This document shows, piece by piece, positions 1-12,061 of a DNA stretch of 64,000 bases. The DNA is taken from NCBI GenBank assembly GCA_943787985.1, contig CALSOO010000004.1, positions 620,001 to 684,000 on the forward strand, given 5' to 3'. The notes under the pieces are model-generated. The model saw nothing but the letters and a program-made list of their open reading frames with translations, was not told the DNA's origin and searched no databases. A program made the translations under genes and the position numbers. Source of the stretch: an uncultured Paracoccaceae bacterium (lineage in GTDB: Bacteria; Pseudomonadota; Alphaproteobacteria; Rhodobacterales; Rhodobacteraceae). Every line of letters starts with the position of its first letter. Position 1 is the stretch's first letter.

Positions 1-2
1 GG

Positions 3-1991
3 GCCGCCGAAGACCTCAAAAAACTGGTCACAAACGGCATGGTGGAGGCGGGATTGACCTATGCCTCTGCTGCGGCCTTTTCCACACCGCGCCGTTTGAC
101 GCTGACCGTCGAGGGGATGCTTGATGCCTCCCCCACAACAGTTGAAGAACGCAAAGGCCCCAAAGCGGACGCGCCCGAAAAGGCAATCGAAGGGTTCTTG
201 CGCGGCGCAGGTCTGACCCGCGACGACCTTGAGGAACGCGAAACCCCGAAGGGGAACATCCTCTTTGCCAAAATCACCAAAGCAGGACGCCCTGCAGGGG
301 ACATCGTGGCCGACGTGCTGGAACACGCGATCCGCAATTTCCCATGGCCCAAATCCATGCGCTGGGGCACTGGGTCCTTGAAATGGGTGCGCCCGTTGCA
401 CTCTATCCTTGCGATCACAGTGGCCGAAGACGGCGCGCAAGTGATCGACATGGACGTCGACGGGATCAAAAGCGGCGACACGACCCAAGGGCACCGTTTC
501 ATGGCGCCCGGCCTCTTCTCCGTCACCTCGTTCGAGGACTACACGACCAAGTTGAAACGCGCTTTTGTGGTGTTGGACGCCCAAGAACGGGCTGACGCCA
601 TCTGGAACGATGCCACCAATCAGGCCTTTGCCACGGGCTTTGAAGTTGTGGAAGACAAAGGGCTTTTGGCCGAAGTCGCAGGGTTGGTCGAATGGCCTGT
701 GGTGTTGCTGGGCGAAATCGGTGAGGACTTCCTTGGCCTGCCACCCGAAGTGCTGCAACTGTCGATGAAAGAACACCAGAAATTCTTCTCGGTGCGCAAT
801 CCGAAAACGGGGCGGATCGAACGCTTTGTTACCGTGGCCAACCGCGAAACCGCGGATCAGGGGGCCACGATCCTCGCAGGCAACCAAAAAGTGCTGGCCG
901 CGCGTTTGGCAGATGCAAAGTTCTTCTGGGAAAACGACTTGCGCGTCGCGCTGGCAGGCATGGATGACTGGCTCGGTGCATTGAAAAACGTGACATTCCA
1001 CAACAAACTCGGCACCCAGGCCGAATTGGTGGACCGCATGGCCGCTTTGGCCCGCGACATCGCACCTGCGGTCGGGGCGGACCCCGACATGGCGGAAAAA
1101 GCCGCACGTCTGGCCAAAGCTGACTTGTCGTCCGAAATGGTCTATGAATTCCCCGATCTGCAAGGGCTGATGGGACGCTACTACATCGAGGCCGCTGGCG
1201 AAGACGCCGCAATCGCCGCCGCAGCCGAAGAACACTACGCGCCGCTGGGGCCGTCAGATGACGTGCCAACAGCGCCTGTGTCTGTGGCCGTGTCATTGGC
1301 CGAAAAAATCGACAAACTCTGCAGATTTTGGTCAATCGATGAGAAACCGACAGGCTCCAAAGACCCCTTCGCCCTGCGCCGCGCGGCTTTGGGTATCATT
1401 CGGATTGTGTTGGAAAACAGATTGAGCGTGCCGTTGCTGCCGTCACTTGGCGACAAAGCTTGGTCCAGTGACCTCCTCTCCTTCATCCACGAACGCCTGA
1501 AAACATACCTCAAGGATCAAAACATCCGCCACGACATCATCGATGCCTGCATCGCGATGGACGGCAATGACGATATTAATCTTTTGGTAACCCGGGCCCG
1601 CGCACTTTCGCAGACTCTTCAAACAGATGACGGTGAAAACCTCATCCAGGGCTTTAAGCGGGCCAACAACATCCTCAGCCAGGCAGAAGAGGCCGACGGG
1701 GTCGAATATTCCTACGGCGCCGATGTGAAATTCGCCGAAACGGACGAGGAAAAAACACTCTTCGCCGCCCTCGACACAGCAGAGGCTGACATCACCCCCG
1801 CAATGGCGGCGCAAGACTTCACAACGGCAATGTCAGCAATGGCAAAGCTGCGCCAACCCATCGACGCCTTCTTTGAAACGGTTCAGGTGAATTCGGACAA
1901 CGCAACCATCCGGCGCAACCGGCTCAATCTGCTCAGCCGCATCCGCACCGTGTGCACTAGCGTCGCAGACCTCACCAAAATCGACGGCTAA
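3..1991 (+). CDS. glyS: Glycine--tRNA ligase beta subunit (5' end outside window)
   Basis: Frame open from the window edge (AAEDLKKLVTNGMVEAGLTYASAAAFSTPRRLT...); GlyS beta hallmarks such as LPPEVLQLSMKEHQKFFSV and DPFALRRAALGIIRI. Confidence 0.95.
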   Translation, partial: AAEDLKKLVTNGMVEAGLTYASAAAFSTPRRLTLTVEGMLDASPTTVEERKGPKADAPEKAIEGFLRGAGLTRDDLEERETPKGNILFAKITKAGRPAGDIVADVLEHAIRNFPWPKSMRWGTGSLKWVRPLHSILAITVAEDGAQVIDMDVDGIKSGDTTQGHRFMAPGLFSVTSFEDYTTKLKRAFVVLDAQERADAIWNDATNQAFATGFEVVEDKGLLAEVAGLVEWPVVLLGEIGEDFLGLPPEVLQLSMKEHQKFFSVRNPKTGRIERFVTVANRETADQGATILAGNQKVLAARLADAKFFWENDLRVALAGMDDWLGALKNVTFHNKLGTQAELVDRMAALARDIAPAVGADPDMAEKAARLAKADLSSEMVYEFPDLQGLMGRYYIEAAGEDAAIAAAAEEHYAPLGPSDDVPTAPVSVAVSLAEKIDKLCRFWSIDEKPTGSKDPFALRRAALGIIRIVLENRLSVPLLPSLGDKAWSSDLLSFIHERLKTYLKDQNIRHDIIDACIAMDGNDDINLLVTRARALSQTLQTDDGENLIQGFKRANNILSQAEEADGVEYSYGADVKFAETDEEKTLFAALDTAEADITPAMAAQDFTTAMSAMAKLRQPIDAFFETVQVNSDNATIRRNRLNLLSRIRTVCTSVADLTKIDG

Positions 1992-2132
1992 CGGCTTCAC
2001 CTTGCAGGGTAAACCTCGGGGGGAAGCCGCAGGCTGGGGGGCTGGCCCCCTTTTGCGCATCCGTTAACCTTCCTTAACCCTTGTCACGTGAAGTTTACAT
2101 TCTATGCTGCACCCAACACATGAGGTGCTGCA

Positions 2133-4670
2133 GTGCAGAATAATCCAAACACCACGCTGGTGACCGAAATTGCCCCGATCGCAACATCGACGCATGGCGG
2201 GCGCGCGAAGTGCTTGCAGCGGCTTGTACGACTGGACTTGCCGGTGCCGAGCACGGTGGCGCTCAGCTTCAAAGCAGTGAACGAGATCGCAAGCGGGGCC
2301 CTGCCGGACATCGCCGCTGTTCTGGACCAATTCCCCCAAAACGCGCTGCTCTGCGTCCGCCCGTCGTCCGAGGATCCCGACTGGGGCGGCCCCGGGGCGG
2401 TGCTGAACATTGGCATGAACGATGCGCGCTACGCCGATCTGTGCACACAATTGGGAGCAGAGGCCGCAACCACGCTTTATACGCGCTTTGTGCAATCTTA
2501 TGCGGTGCATGTCGCGCGACTAGATCCGGATATGTTTGATAATGTCATGTCCGAGGGGCAGGATGGGCTGGCAGAAACCCTGCGCGCCTATGAAATCGAA
2601 ACCGAAGAAGCCTTCCCCTCGGAGCGGGCCACACAATTGGCGGCGGTCCTGCGGTCGATGGCGCGGGCATGGGACAGCACAACGGCGCGCTTGCTGCGTC
2701 AAGCCAAAGGGGCACCCGCCGAGGCAGGGCTTGGGCTGGTCGTGCAACAAATGGCGTTCGGGGTCGGCGGAGACAACAGCGGGGCAGGTGTGCTGCAACT
2801 GGTGGACAGCACCACAGGGGCTGCGCAAATCACCGGACGCTACATGCGTCAAAGCCAAGGACGCGAAGCCTTGGCGCCGGATGCAGAAGCACTCTATATC
2901 TGCAAAGACCCGCGCGGACCTTCACTGGAAGAAGACGCGCCAGAGGTTTTTGAACAACTTAAAACCCACGCGGCTCTGATGCGCCAAAAACTGCGCGAAG
3001 AAATGCAGGTCGAATTTACCATAGATCACGGGGTGTTACACATACTGGACGGGGTGCGGGTGGCGCGTAGTCCACGGGCGGCACTGCGGATTGCAGTGCA
3101 ATTGGCCAAAGACAAAATCATCCCCGAACAAGAAGCGGTGATGCGGATCGAACCCTCGACGCTGAACGAACTGCTGCACCGGCAGGTGGACCGGAACGCA
3201 AAGCGCGAAGTGATCGGACACGGGATCGCGGCAAGCCCGGGGGCGGCGACAGGACGGATCGTGTTCAGCGCCGCCGAAGCCCAAGCCAGTGCGGCGCGCA
3301 GCGAAGACTGCATTCTGGTGCGGCGCGAAACCTCCCCCGAAGACATTCGGGGCATGCACGCGGCCAAAGCCGTGCTGACGGAACGGGGCGGAATCACCAG
3401 CCATGCGGCGGTCATCGGACGCGGAATCGGGCTGCCTTGTGTGGTAGGGGTGTCGGACATCCGCTTCCAAACCCTTCAAAACCAACTGCTTTTAGAAGAC
3501 GGGCGGATCATCAAACAGGGTGAAATCATCACCGTGGATGGCACCAGTGGGGACGTGCTTATGGGGGCACCTGCAATGCAGGAAGCCGCCCTTGATGATG
3601 CGTTTCAAACGTTAATGGATTGGGCCGACGCCGAACGGGACATTGAAATCCGGGCGAACGCAGACACGCCTGCAGACGCCCTAACCGCGCGCAACTTCAA
3701 AGCGCAAGGGATCGGATTGTGCCGCACGGAACATATGTTTTTTGACGTCAACCGGCTGACCGTGATGCGCGAAATGATCTTTGCGACAAGCGGAAAAGAC
3801 AGGCGGGCGGTGCTAGAGCGGTTGTTGCCTATGCAACGTGATGATTTCAAACAGCTTTTCGACATCATGCAAGGGCAGCCAGTATGCATCCGGCTGTTCG
3901 ATCCGCCCCTGCACGAATTCCTGCCAGCAGATAAGGCGGGGCAACGCGAACTCGCCGAAGCGCTGGATTTGCCGCTCTCTGATGTAACGCGGCGGATCGA
4001 GGCGATGATGGAACACAATCCGATGCTTGGGCTTCGGGGCGTGCGTCTCGGGGTGACGGTGCCGGAAATCTATGAAATGCAGGCGCGGGCGATCTTTGAA
4101 GCCACGATTGAAGTCCGCGCGGGCGGCAATATGATCGTGCCCGAGATTATGATCCCCCTCGTGACGGCAAAACGCGAAGTCGAGTTGATCAAATCAAATG
4201 TGGACCGGGTGGCGACGGCTGTGCGCAATGAAAAAGGCACGGAGTTTGACTACCGTTTGGGCGTCATGGTCGAAACACCGCGCGCGGCATTGCGGGCAGG
4301 GGACATCGCGCAGCATTGCAGTTTCCTCAGCTTTGGCACAAACGACCTGACGCAGATGACCTATGGGCTGAGCCGCGATGATGCGGGACGGTTCATGTCC
4401 GCCTACGTGCAACAGCAGGTCTTTCGCGAGGACCCGTTTCACACCCTTGATGTTGAGGGGGTGGGAGAGTTGTTGCAACTTGGGGCCGAGCGCGGACGTG
4501 CATCACAGCCGGGAATCACACTGTCATTGTGTGGGGAGCATGGGGGTAACCCCGAATCGATTGCCTTCTGCCGGACGGCTGGATTCGACTATGTTTCGTG
4601 TTCTCCTTTCCGTGTGCCGGGTGCGCGACTTGCCGCAGCTCAACTGGCGATTTCAGACAAGACCGGGTAG
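2133..4670 (+). CDS. ppdK: Pyruvate phosphate dikinase / PEP-utilising enzyme family
   Basis: TERGGITSHAAVIGRGIGLPCVVG phosphohistidine domain; GLCRTEHMFF and LSFGTNDLTQMTYGLSRDDAGRF motifs; CGEHGG. Confidence 0.85.
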   Translation: MQNNPNTTLVTEIAPIATSTHGGRAKCLQRLVRLDLPVPSTVALSFKAVNEIASGALPDIAAVLDQFPQNALLCVRPSSEDPDWGGPGAVLNIGMNDARYADLCTQLGAEAATTLYTRFVQSYAVHVARLDPDMFDNVMSEGQDGLAETLRAYEIETEEAFPSERATQLAAVLRSMARAWDSTTARLLRQAKGAPAEAGLGLVVQQMAFGVGGDNSGAGVLQLVDSTTGAAQITGRYMRQSQGREALAPDAEALYICKDPRGPSLEEDAPEVFEQLKTHAALMRQKLREEMQVEFTIDHGVLHILDGVRVARSPRAALRIAVQLAKDKIIPEQEAVMRIEPSTLNELLHRQVDRNAKREVIGHGIAASPGAATGRIVFSAAEAQASAARSEDCILVRRETSPEDIRGMHAAKAVLTERGGITSHAAVIGRGIGLPCVVGVSDIRFQTLQNQLLLEDGRIIKQGEIITVDGTSGDVLMGAPAMQEAALDDAFQTLMDWADAERDIEIRANADTPADALTARNFKAQGIGLCRTEHMFFDVNRLTVMREMIFATSGKDRRAVLERLLPMQRDDFKQLFDIMQGQPVCIRLFDPPLHEFLPADKAGQRELAEALDLPLSDVTRRIEAMMEHNPMLGLRGVRLGVTVPEIYEMQARAIFEATIEVRAGGNMIVPEIMIPLVTAKREVELIKSNVDRVATAVRNEKGTEFDYRLGVMVETPRAALRAGDIAQHCSFLSFGTNDLTQMTYGLSRDDAGRFMSAYVQQQVFREDPFHTLDVEGVGELLQLGAERGRASQPGITLSLCGEHGGNPESIAFCRTAGFDYVSCSPFRVPGARLAAAQLAISDKTG

Positions 4671-4788
4671 AATGGACCGCAAGTGGCCCAAAATGCTGTG
4701 TTTTTTCGAAGCGCATCGCGGTTTGGCACAGGTGGCTGCCGTTGCGTCGAAACGTCGTAAACTGGACGTTAACCAAAAATCTGCGTAA

Positions 4789-5451
4789 GTGGCGACAACT
4801 GTAATTATTCTGGTGCGCCGCATGAGATCGATGTTCGTTGCTATTTTGGCCTTTTTCGTTGCGTTTCCGCTGACGCTCTCGGCGTCGGAAACGCAGGCCA
4901 AAAAGCTGTTGCGCCTTGAAGCGCGCGCCTTGGACAAGCTCTCGCCAGAGCGGTTGAACAGCTTGATCAAAGTGTCCGCAGCGACAAAGTCTGACGTGCA
5001 ATTTTCGCGGGGGTGGCTGGATTCCCAACCCAAGGCGACAGGGGGTTCCAACTGGAAGTGTCTGGCAGAGGCGTTGTATTTCGAGGCACGCGGCGAGACC
5101 GTCAAAGGACAGTTTGCGGTGGCTGAGGTCATCATGAACCGTGTGAAAAGCGCGCGGTTTCCCGGGTCTTTGTGCGGTGTGATCAATCAGGGCACAGGCA
5201 AAAAGTACCAGTGTCAGTTTACATACACATGCGACGGCCAGCCTGAGCGCGTCAGTGAGCCGGTTGCCTATGCTCTTGTTGCAAAAGTGGCGCGCGCGGT
5301 CATGGATGGGCGTGCGCCTGCGTTGACCAATGGCGCCACGCATTACCACACGACAGCCGTGAACCCACGCTGGGCGCGGGTCTACACCAAAACGGCGCGG
5401 ATTGGCGTGCATATCTTTTACCGCCATACCTTCCGCTCTGCCTCCAACTGA
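4789..5451 (+). CDS. Cell wall hydrolase (SleB/Hydrolase_2-like), secreted; GTG start or internal ATG at 4822
   Basis: N-terminal hydrophobic signal; WKCLAEALYFEARGETVKGQFAVAEVIMNRV...GATHYHT motif set. Confidence 0.85.
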   Translation: MATTVIILVRRMRSMFVAILAFFVAFPLTLSASETQAKKLLRLEARALDKLSPERLNSLIKVSAATKSDVQFSRGWLDSQPKATGGSNWKCLAEALYFEARGETVKGQFAVAEVIMNRVKSARFPGSLCGVINQGTGKKYQCQFTYTCDGQPERVSEPVAYALVAKVARAVMDGRAPALTNGATHYHTTAVNPRWARVYTKTARIGVHIFYRHTFRSASN

Positions 5452-5579
5452 CGCACGTGCGGCGTGTGATAGTGGCCTTTGATGGCGTTTTTTGGTTTCT
5501 TTCGGGCGTAAAGCCGCTGTTGTGGCCGCGCCAAGCAAGGTATGACAGCGTCCAAACACTTGCCGAAAGTTCTTAATTC

Positions 5580-6503
5580 ATGACGTCCGAAGTCCGCCAC
5601 GCGTTTGCTCACCCTTCCGAGCGTTCTGAAACCACGCCTGTCACAGAACAACCACGTGACCGGATTTCCGTGCGCGATCACACGGTTGAGGTCGAAATTG
5701 GCGCGTTTCAGGCCGAACGGGGTGTCACACAGCGCATTTCATTCAATATCGTTGTCGAGGTCGAGCCGCTGACAGGTCCTATCGATGACGATGTGGACCG
5801 GATTCTCAGCTATGATCGCGTGACCGAAGCCATCGCGTTCGAATTGGCGGATGAGCGGCTGAACTTGCTGGAAACCTTGGCAGAACGTGTTGCAGACCGG
5901 ATTTTGCTGGAGCCTCAAGCGATGCGTGTTTTTGTGCGCATCGAAAAGCTGGACCGTGGTCCCGGGGCTTTGGGCGTCGAAATAGTGCGCGCCCGTGAAG
6001 CAGCCACGTCTGTGGTCGTTGAAGATGATCCGTTGCATCCGGCGTTGGTCTATTTGTCCAACGCAGCCATCGCGTCCCCGCATCTGGGCGGTTGGATCGA
6101 CCAGCTGAGCAGCACAGACCGCCCTTTGGTGCTGTGTGTTGGCGCGTCCGACATCGCCGCGCCGCAGACCGGACACAAAATGACCCAACGGCGCATTGAT
6201 CTCCTCTCTATCGAGCAAAACGCATGGGTGCTGGCCGCCAAAGACGCGCGCTGCGTGGTGGTCGAGACCCGCACAGAGCTGGATTGGGGGATGCGCAACG
6301 GGCAAATCTGCGTCTGGGCCCCGTCCAAGATCGTTCTGGACGCGGTAGACGGCCCCTCGGCACCGCCAAGTGACGCCGTCGCACTCGCCGCTTGGTTTGC
6401 AGCGACGCTCAAAGCCCTGCAGATGGTCGTGATCGGTGCTGATGTGCCTGCGGACACCACAATCCCGGCGCGCAGCCTCGGTGTTGATGGCGCTGTGATC
6501 TGA
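5580..6503 (+). CDS. folB: Dihydroneopterin aldolase-domain protein (FolB-like, with C-terminal extension)
   Basis: EIGAFQAERGVTQRISFNIVVEVE...DRILSYDRVTEAI...NLLETLAERVADRIL; directly upstream of folP. Confidence 0.75.
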   Translation: MTSEVRHAFAHPSERSETTPVTEQPRDRISVRDHTVEVEIGAFQAERGVTQRISFNIVVEVEPLTGPIDDDVDRILSYDRVTEAIAFELADERLNLLETLAERVADRILLEPQAMRVFVRIEKLDRGPGALGVEIVRAREAATSVVVEDDPLHPALVYLSNAAIASPHLGGWIDQLSSTDRPLVLCVGASDIAAPQTGHKMTQRRIDLLSIEQNAWVLAAKDARCVVVETRTELDWGMRNGQICVWAPSKIVLDAVDGPSAPPSDAVALAAWFAATLKALQMVVIGADVPADTTIPARSLGVDGAVI

Positions 6504-6506
6504 TCC

Positions 6507-7508
6507 ATGAGCCGCTACGTCCGTCCTTTGCTCCAAACAGGCCGCGCACGCCCTGCGCAGGCCCTTCAACTTGGCAAGGGGTGGTGTTGGTTCACCCATG
6601 TTGAAATCCTGTCGCGCACAGGGCCGCCCGAAATCGCAGAGGTGCACAACCTCTCGGCTACAGAACGGGCAACCCTCACCACCGAACGCGCGCCCATCGC
6701 CACGTTGCGCTTCGAGACGCCCCAAATCATGGGCATCCTGAACACCACGCCCGACAGCTTCTCGGACGGGGGGCAAAACGCACAGCTCGATGATGCCATC
6801 GCAGCCGCGCAAAACATGCAAACCGCAGGGGCGCAGATCATCGACGTGGGGGGGGAATCAACCCGACCCGGGGCGGAGCACGTTGAGATAGAAGAAGAAA
6901 TCCGACGGACCGCACCCGTGATCGAGGCGATGCGGAGCCAAAGCGACATCGCAATCTCCATCGACACGCGCAAAGCAAAGGTGGCAGAGGCCGCGCTGAA
7001 CGCAGGGGCGACGCTGGTGAACGACGTGGCAGGGTTCACCTATGACGCAGGGCTGGCGCCGCTGTGCGCCGCGCAAAAGGCGCCCGTATGCGTGATGCAC
7101 GCACAAGGGGACCCCGCAACAATGCAAAACGATCCGCGCTATGACACCGTCGTGCTGGATGTGTATGACTTTCTGGCGGAACGGATCACGGCTCTGACGG
7201 CACTCGGGATCGCCAAAACGGATATCATCGCGGACCCCGGGATCGGGTTTGGAAAAACCCGGGCGCACAACCTTGAGCTTTTGCAACGGATCAGCCTGTT
7301 TCATAGCCTCGGAGTGCCAATCCTGCTCGGAGCATCGCGCAAGAAATTCATCGGAACACTGACCCAAACCACCCATGCCCAAGACCGCGACATCGGATCC
7401 ATCGGGATCGCGCTGGCGGCGATTGCGCAAGGGGTGCACATCATCAGAGCCCACAATGTGAGCGGGCACAGACAGGCCATTTCAACATGGCTGGCAAGCG
7501 TGGAGTAA
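6507..7508 (+). CDS. folP: Dihydropteroate synthase
   Basis: IMGILNTTPDSFSDGG, DVGGESTRPGAEHV, DPGIGFGKT motifs. Confidence 0.95.
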   Translation: MSRYVRPLLQTGRARPAQALQLGKGWCWFTHVEILSRTGPPEIAEVHNLSATERATLTTERAPIATLRFETPQIMGILNTTPDSFSDGGQNAQLDDAIAAAQNMQTAGAQIIDVGGESTRPGAEHVEIEEEIRRTAPVIEAMRSQSDIAISIDTRKAKVAEAALNAGATLVNDVAGFTYDAGLAPLCAAQKAPVCVMHAQGDPATMQNDPRYDTVVLDVYDFLAERITALTALGIAKTDIIADPGIGFGKTRAHNLELLQRISLFHSLGVPILLGASRKKFIGTLTQTTHAQDRDIGSIGIALAAIAQGVHIIRAHNVSGHRQAISTWLASVE

Positions 7509-7514
7509 GCTGAC

Positions 7515-8858
7515 ATGACGAAACTTTTCGGAACAGACGGGGTGCGTGGCACTGCCAATGTCCATCCCATGACGGCTGAAATGGCGCTGCGGATCGGGGC
7601 TGCGGTCGGGCAGTATTTTCGGCGGGACGCAAGCCACGTGCACCGTGTGGTGATCGGCAAGGACACGCGACTGTCCGGATACATGTTCGAAAGTGCGCTG
7701 ACGGCGGGGCTGACCTCCACGGGGATGAATGTGCTGCTGCTGGGGCCGGTGCCCACGCCTGCGGTGGGGCTGCTGACGCGGTCGATGCGGGCGGACCTTG
7801 GGGTGATGATCTCGGCCAGCCACAATCCGGCGCATGACAACGGGATCAAGTTCTTTGGGCCCGACGGGTTCAAACTGTCGGACACTGCCGAGGCGGAAAT
7901 CGAAGCGCTAGTGGCCGAAGGGGTCGAACCTGCGGCGTCACACAACATCGGACGCGCGAAACGGATTGATGACGGGCGGTTCCGCTACATCGAACGGCTC
8001 AAATCCTCGTTTCCGCGCCAGATGCGTCTGGACGGGCTGAAAGTTGTGGTGGATTGCGCCAACGGGGCGGCGTACCGGGTTGCACCTGAAGCGCTTTGGG
8101 AATTGGGGGCCACGGTCATTCCGGTTGGCACCAATCCGAACGGGCACAACATCAACGACAATTGCGGCTCGACCCATCCGCAGTCTGCGGCGGAAACTGT
8201 TGTGGCACATGGCGCCGATGTGGGGATCTGTCTGGACGGGGATGCAGACCGCGTGATCCTTTTGGACCAGAAAGGCAACGTCGGGGACGGGGACCAGTTT
8301 ATGGCGCTGATGGCAGCACGCTGGGCGGCGCAAGAGCGGCTGAAACACGGCACGCTGGTGGCGACTGTGATGTCCAACCTCGGGCTTGAGCGCTTTCTGG
8401 AAGGCAAAGGGTTGCACCTTGAGCGGACAGCGGTTGGCGACCGCTACGTGGTGGAACGGATGCGGGCTGGCGGCTTCAATCTGGGCGGGGAGCAGTCGGG
8501 GCATATCGTCATGACAGATCACGCGACGACGGGGGATGGCCTGATGGCAGGCTTGCAGTTCCTTGCTGAAATGATCAGCAGCGGCAAACCTGCCTCTGAG
8601 TTGATGCACAACTTTGAACCCGTTCCGCAACTTCTTAAGAATGTTAAATTTTCTGTTAACCAGACGCCGCTGGAAAATGCCGATGTGCAAGCCGCGATTG
8701 CGCAGGCCGAGGCGGATCTGGTGGGCAATGGCCGCTTGTTGATCCGCAAATCCGGCACCGAACCATTGATCCGCGTTATGGCCGAAAGCGAGGATGAAGG
8801 CATCCTGAACGCCTCTGTCGACAGCATTGTTGCAGCCGTAGAAGCCAGCGTGCTTTAA
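7515..8858 (+). CDS. glmM: Phosphoglucosamine mutase
   Basis: [54 protein letters not shown]. Confidence 0.97.
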   Translation: MTKLFGTDGVRGTANVHPMTAEMALRIGAAVGQYFRRDASHVHRVVIGKDTRLSGYMFESALTAGLTSTGMNVLLLGPVPTPAVGLLTRSMRADLGVMISASHNPAHDNGIKFFGPDGFKLSDTAEAEIEALVAEGVEPAASHNIGRAKRIDDGRFRYIERLKSSFPRQMRLDGLKVVVDCANGAAYRVAPEALWELGATVIPVGTNPNGHNINDNCGSTHPQSAAETVVAHGADVGICLDGDADRVILLDQKGNVGDGDQFMALMAARWAAQERLKHGTLVATVMSNLGLERFLEGKGLHLERTAVGDRYVVERMRAGGFNLGGEQSGHIVMTDHATTGDGLMAGLQFLAEMISSGKPASELMHNFEPVPQLLKNVKFSVNQTPLENADVQAAIAQAEADLVGNGRLLIRKSGTEPLIRVMAESEDEGILNASVDSIVAAVEASVL

Positions 8859-8887
8859 TCGGTTCGTGTTAACTTTCGGGTGCGGGG

Positions 8888-9808
8888 TTAACCTTTGAAC
8901 AACCGTTTGAAGGCCCCGTACTGGCTTAATCCGACCCCTGTCAGGATCAATGTCATTGCCAGAAGCAGGGACGGCGGCAAAGGTTCGTTCAGCACCCACG
9001 CCCCGAGCAAAACAGACCACAGAGGCACCTGATAATTTGTGATCGACATGAACACAGGTCCCGCTGTGCGCACCACAAGCGTGCGCAAAAAATTCGCAGC
9101 TGCAGTGGGGATCAGCCCCAGAAACGCGATCACCCCCAAGGTTTTTGCGTCTGGCAGCGGGGGCGGTCCTTCGACGATCAGTGCGACCGGAATTGTGATG
9201 CAAGAGGCGACCAGCAGCAGCACTGTGGCCAGCCCGATGGTGTCCACGCTCGGCAAACGCCGCATCAGGATCGAGCTGAAGCCGTAACACACAGCCGCCG
9301 AGATACAGGCGATCCGTCCCGTCGTCTCTAGCGAAGCGCCAGTGCTTTCAAAGGCTTGCGCCCCGATCAGCACGGCCACTCCGATGAAGCCAATCACAAA
9401 CCCCAGTGTTTTGCGCCATGTCATCTGCTCTCCGGGCACAAGGACGTGCGCAAGTGGCAACACCATCAATGCAACCGCTGCCATGGACACGCCTGCAAAG
9501 CCGCTTGTGACGTGTTGTTGCCCCCATGCCAGCAGCATGAAGGGCACAGCCGAGCTGAGCGCCCCGATTACGATCAATGTGTTTATGTTGCCCTGTGTGG
9601 GGCGCTGCGTGAACAGGCGCGCGCCTGTAAAGCTCCACACGGCGCTCATCAGCAGGGCTCCGAACCCGATCCGCCCTGCCGCCAGCCAAAAGGGGGTGAT
9701 GCCGCGCAAAGCGACCTCGGTGACCATAAAAGTGCCCCCCCACGTCAGCCCGAGGATGGCCACCATGATCCAGCTGCGTCCTGTGATGTCTGGTTGCGTG
9801 CTGTTCAT
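8888..9808 (-). CDS. EamA/DMT-family transporter
   Basis: Multiple hydrophobic helices, LGLTWGGTFMVTEVALRGI and PFMLLAWGQQHVTSGFAGV typical of the EamA family. Confidence 0.85.
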   Translation of the reverse strand: MNSTQPDITGRSWIMVAILGLTWGGTFMVTEVALRGITPFWLAAGRIGFGALLMSAVWSFTGARLFTQRPTQGNINTLIVIGALSSAVPFMLLAWGQQHVTSGFAGVSMAAVALMVLPLAHVLVPGEQMTWRKTLGFVIGFIGVAVLIGAQAFESTGASLETTGRIACISAAVCYGFSSILMRRLPSVDTIGLATVLLLVASCITIPVALIVEGPPPLPDAKTLGVIAFLGLIPTAAANFLRTLVVRTAGPVFMSITNYQVPLWSVLLGAWVLNEPLPPSLLLAMTLILTGVGLSQYGAFKRLFKG

Positions 9809-9884
9809 TGATTAACCTGTTGTTAATGCTAATGTTTCGCGTGCGAAACAATTTGGGTCCTGTGGGGTTTTATCAAACTGGCCA

Positions 9885-9917
9885 CAAAAAAGGGTCCGGA
9901 CGTTGCCGCCCGGACCC
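9885..9917 (-). terminator. Rho-independent terminator downstream of ilvC
   Basis: Inverted repeat GGGTCCGG (9892-9899) / CCGGACCC (9910-9917), followed on the minus strand by a T-run. Confidence 0.85.
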
Positions 9918-9941
9918 GTGATCTAGGTTCTAAGGCTAGGC

Positions 9942-11012
<1,071 letters not shown>

Positions 11013-11094
11013 TCAGATTTGACGTTGCAATTTGGGATTTTTTGATCAATTTATGTCACTTCTATTCTCATATCTGGTGATTTTGGAGAAATTC

Positions 11095-11550
11095 ATGCTT
11101 GATGATCTGGATCGGCGCATTTTGCGTCAATGGCAAGCCGATCCTTCACTGGCCCCGACGGAGCTTGCGCAGCGGTGCGGAGTGACCCCTGTGAAACTCG
11201 CCCGAAGACAGGCGCGGTTGCAAGACGCGGGGATCGTGAAAGGTGTTCAAGCACGGATCGATTGGGCAGCCTTGGGCTATTCTGTCGAAGTCTCGTTGAG
11301 GGTGACGCTGGACAAAACAGTCGGGCGCGCGTTCGAGGACTTCTTTGATGCGGCGCGCTTGGTGCCGGAAGTTATTGAAATGCAGACCTTTCTGGGGCGG
11401 GTGGATGCGCGCCTGTCGATCATCGCGCGGGACATGACCCACTATCAACACATCTACCGCAATCAAATCCTGACGCTGCCCAACATCGCCGACATCGAAG
11501 CGCTGATGCAGGTCGCGCGGATCAAGTCCAACGAAAGCCTGCCACTATGA
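11095..11550 (+). CDS. Lrp/AsnC-family transcriptional regulator (start chosen at MLDDLDRRIL)
   Basis: LDDLDRRILRQWQADPSLAPTELAQRCGVTPVKLARRQARLQDAGIVKG HTH plus ligand-binding domain. Confidence 0.85.
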   Translation: MLDDLDRRILRQWQADPSLAPTELAQRCGVTPVKLARRQARLQDAGIVKGVQARIDWAALGYSVEVSLRVTLDKTVGRAFEDFFDAARLVPEVIEMQTFLGRVDARLSIIARDMTHYQHIYRNQILTLPNIADIEALMQVARIKSNESLPL

Positions 11551-12002
11551 GCGCGTTCGATGACGTCGATTTCGCGCTGCTTCGGGCGCTGCAAGAGGAC
11601 GCAACACAAAGTGCAGGCGCGTTGGGGCGGCTGGTGGGGCTTTCGCAGCCTGCGGCATGGCGGCGGATCAAACGGTTGCAAACATTGGGCGTGATCAAAG
11701 GCAAACGATTGCATCTGGATGCCCAAGCGGTGGGGTTCGGAGTGACCGTATTCCTTGGGGTGAAGCTGGCCACAAAAGGGCGGGTGAGCCTGGAAGATTT
11801 CGAGCGGGCGGTCAGTGCGATCCCCGAAGTCCAAAGCGTGGAACATGTTTTGGGCCTGTATGACTATCGCCTGCGGGTGGTGGCGCGTGATTTGCCTGAC
11901 TTCGAGCGGGTCTTGCGGCGGCGCATCATGACATTGCCAGGGGCCGGAGAGGTCGAGGCCAACGTTCTGTTGACCGAAGAACGCCGACCGGGGCCGCTGT
12001 GA
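11547..12002 (+). CDS. Lrp/AsnC-family transcriptional regulator
   Basis: FDDVDFALLRALQEDATQSAGALGRLVGLSQPAAWRRIKRLQTLGVIKG; 4-nt overlap with the preceding paralog. Confidence 0.88.
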   Translation: MSAFDDVDFALLRALQEDATQSAGALGRLVGLSQPAAWRRIKRLQTLGVIKGKRLHLDAQAVGFGVTVFLGVKLATKGRVSLEDFERAVSAIPEVQSVEHVLGLYDYRLRVVARDLPDFERVLRRRIMTLPGAGEVEANVLLTEERRPGPL

Positions 12003-12061
12003 TAGATTTTCCATATTGCCCGTGCGCGTTAACGCCGCATTTGCACCATCTGTCGTAGCGT

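Noticed and set aside
7938-9290. 450-aa minus-strand ORF overlapping glmM and the EamA gene
   Set aside because: Antisense open frame caused by GC-rich codon bias; low-plausibility composition.
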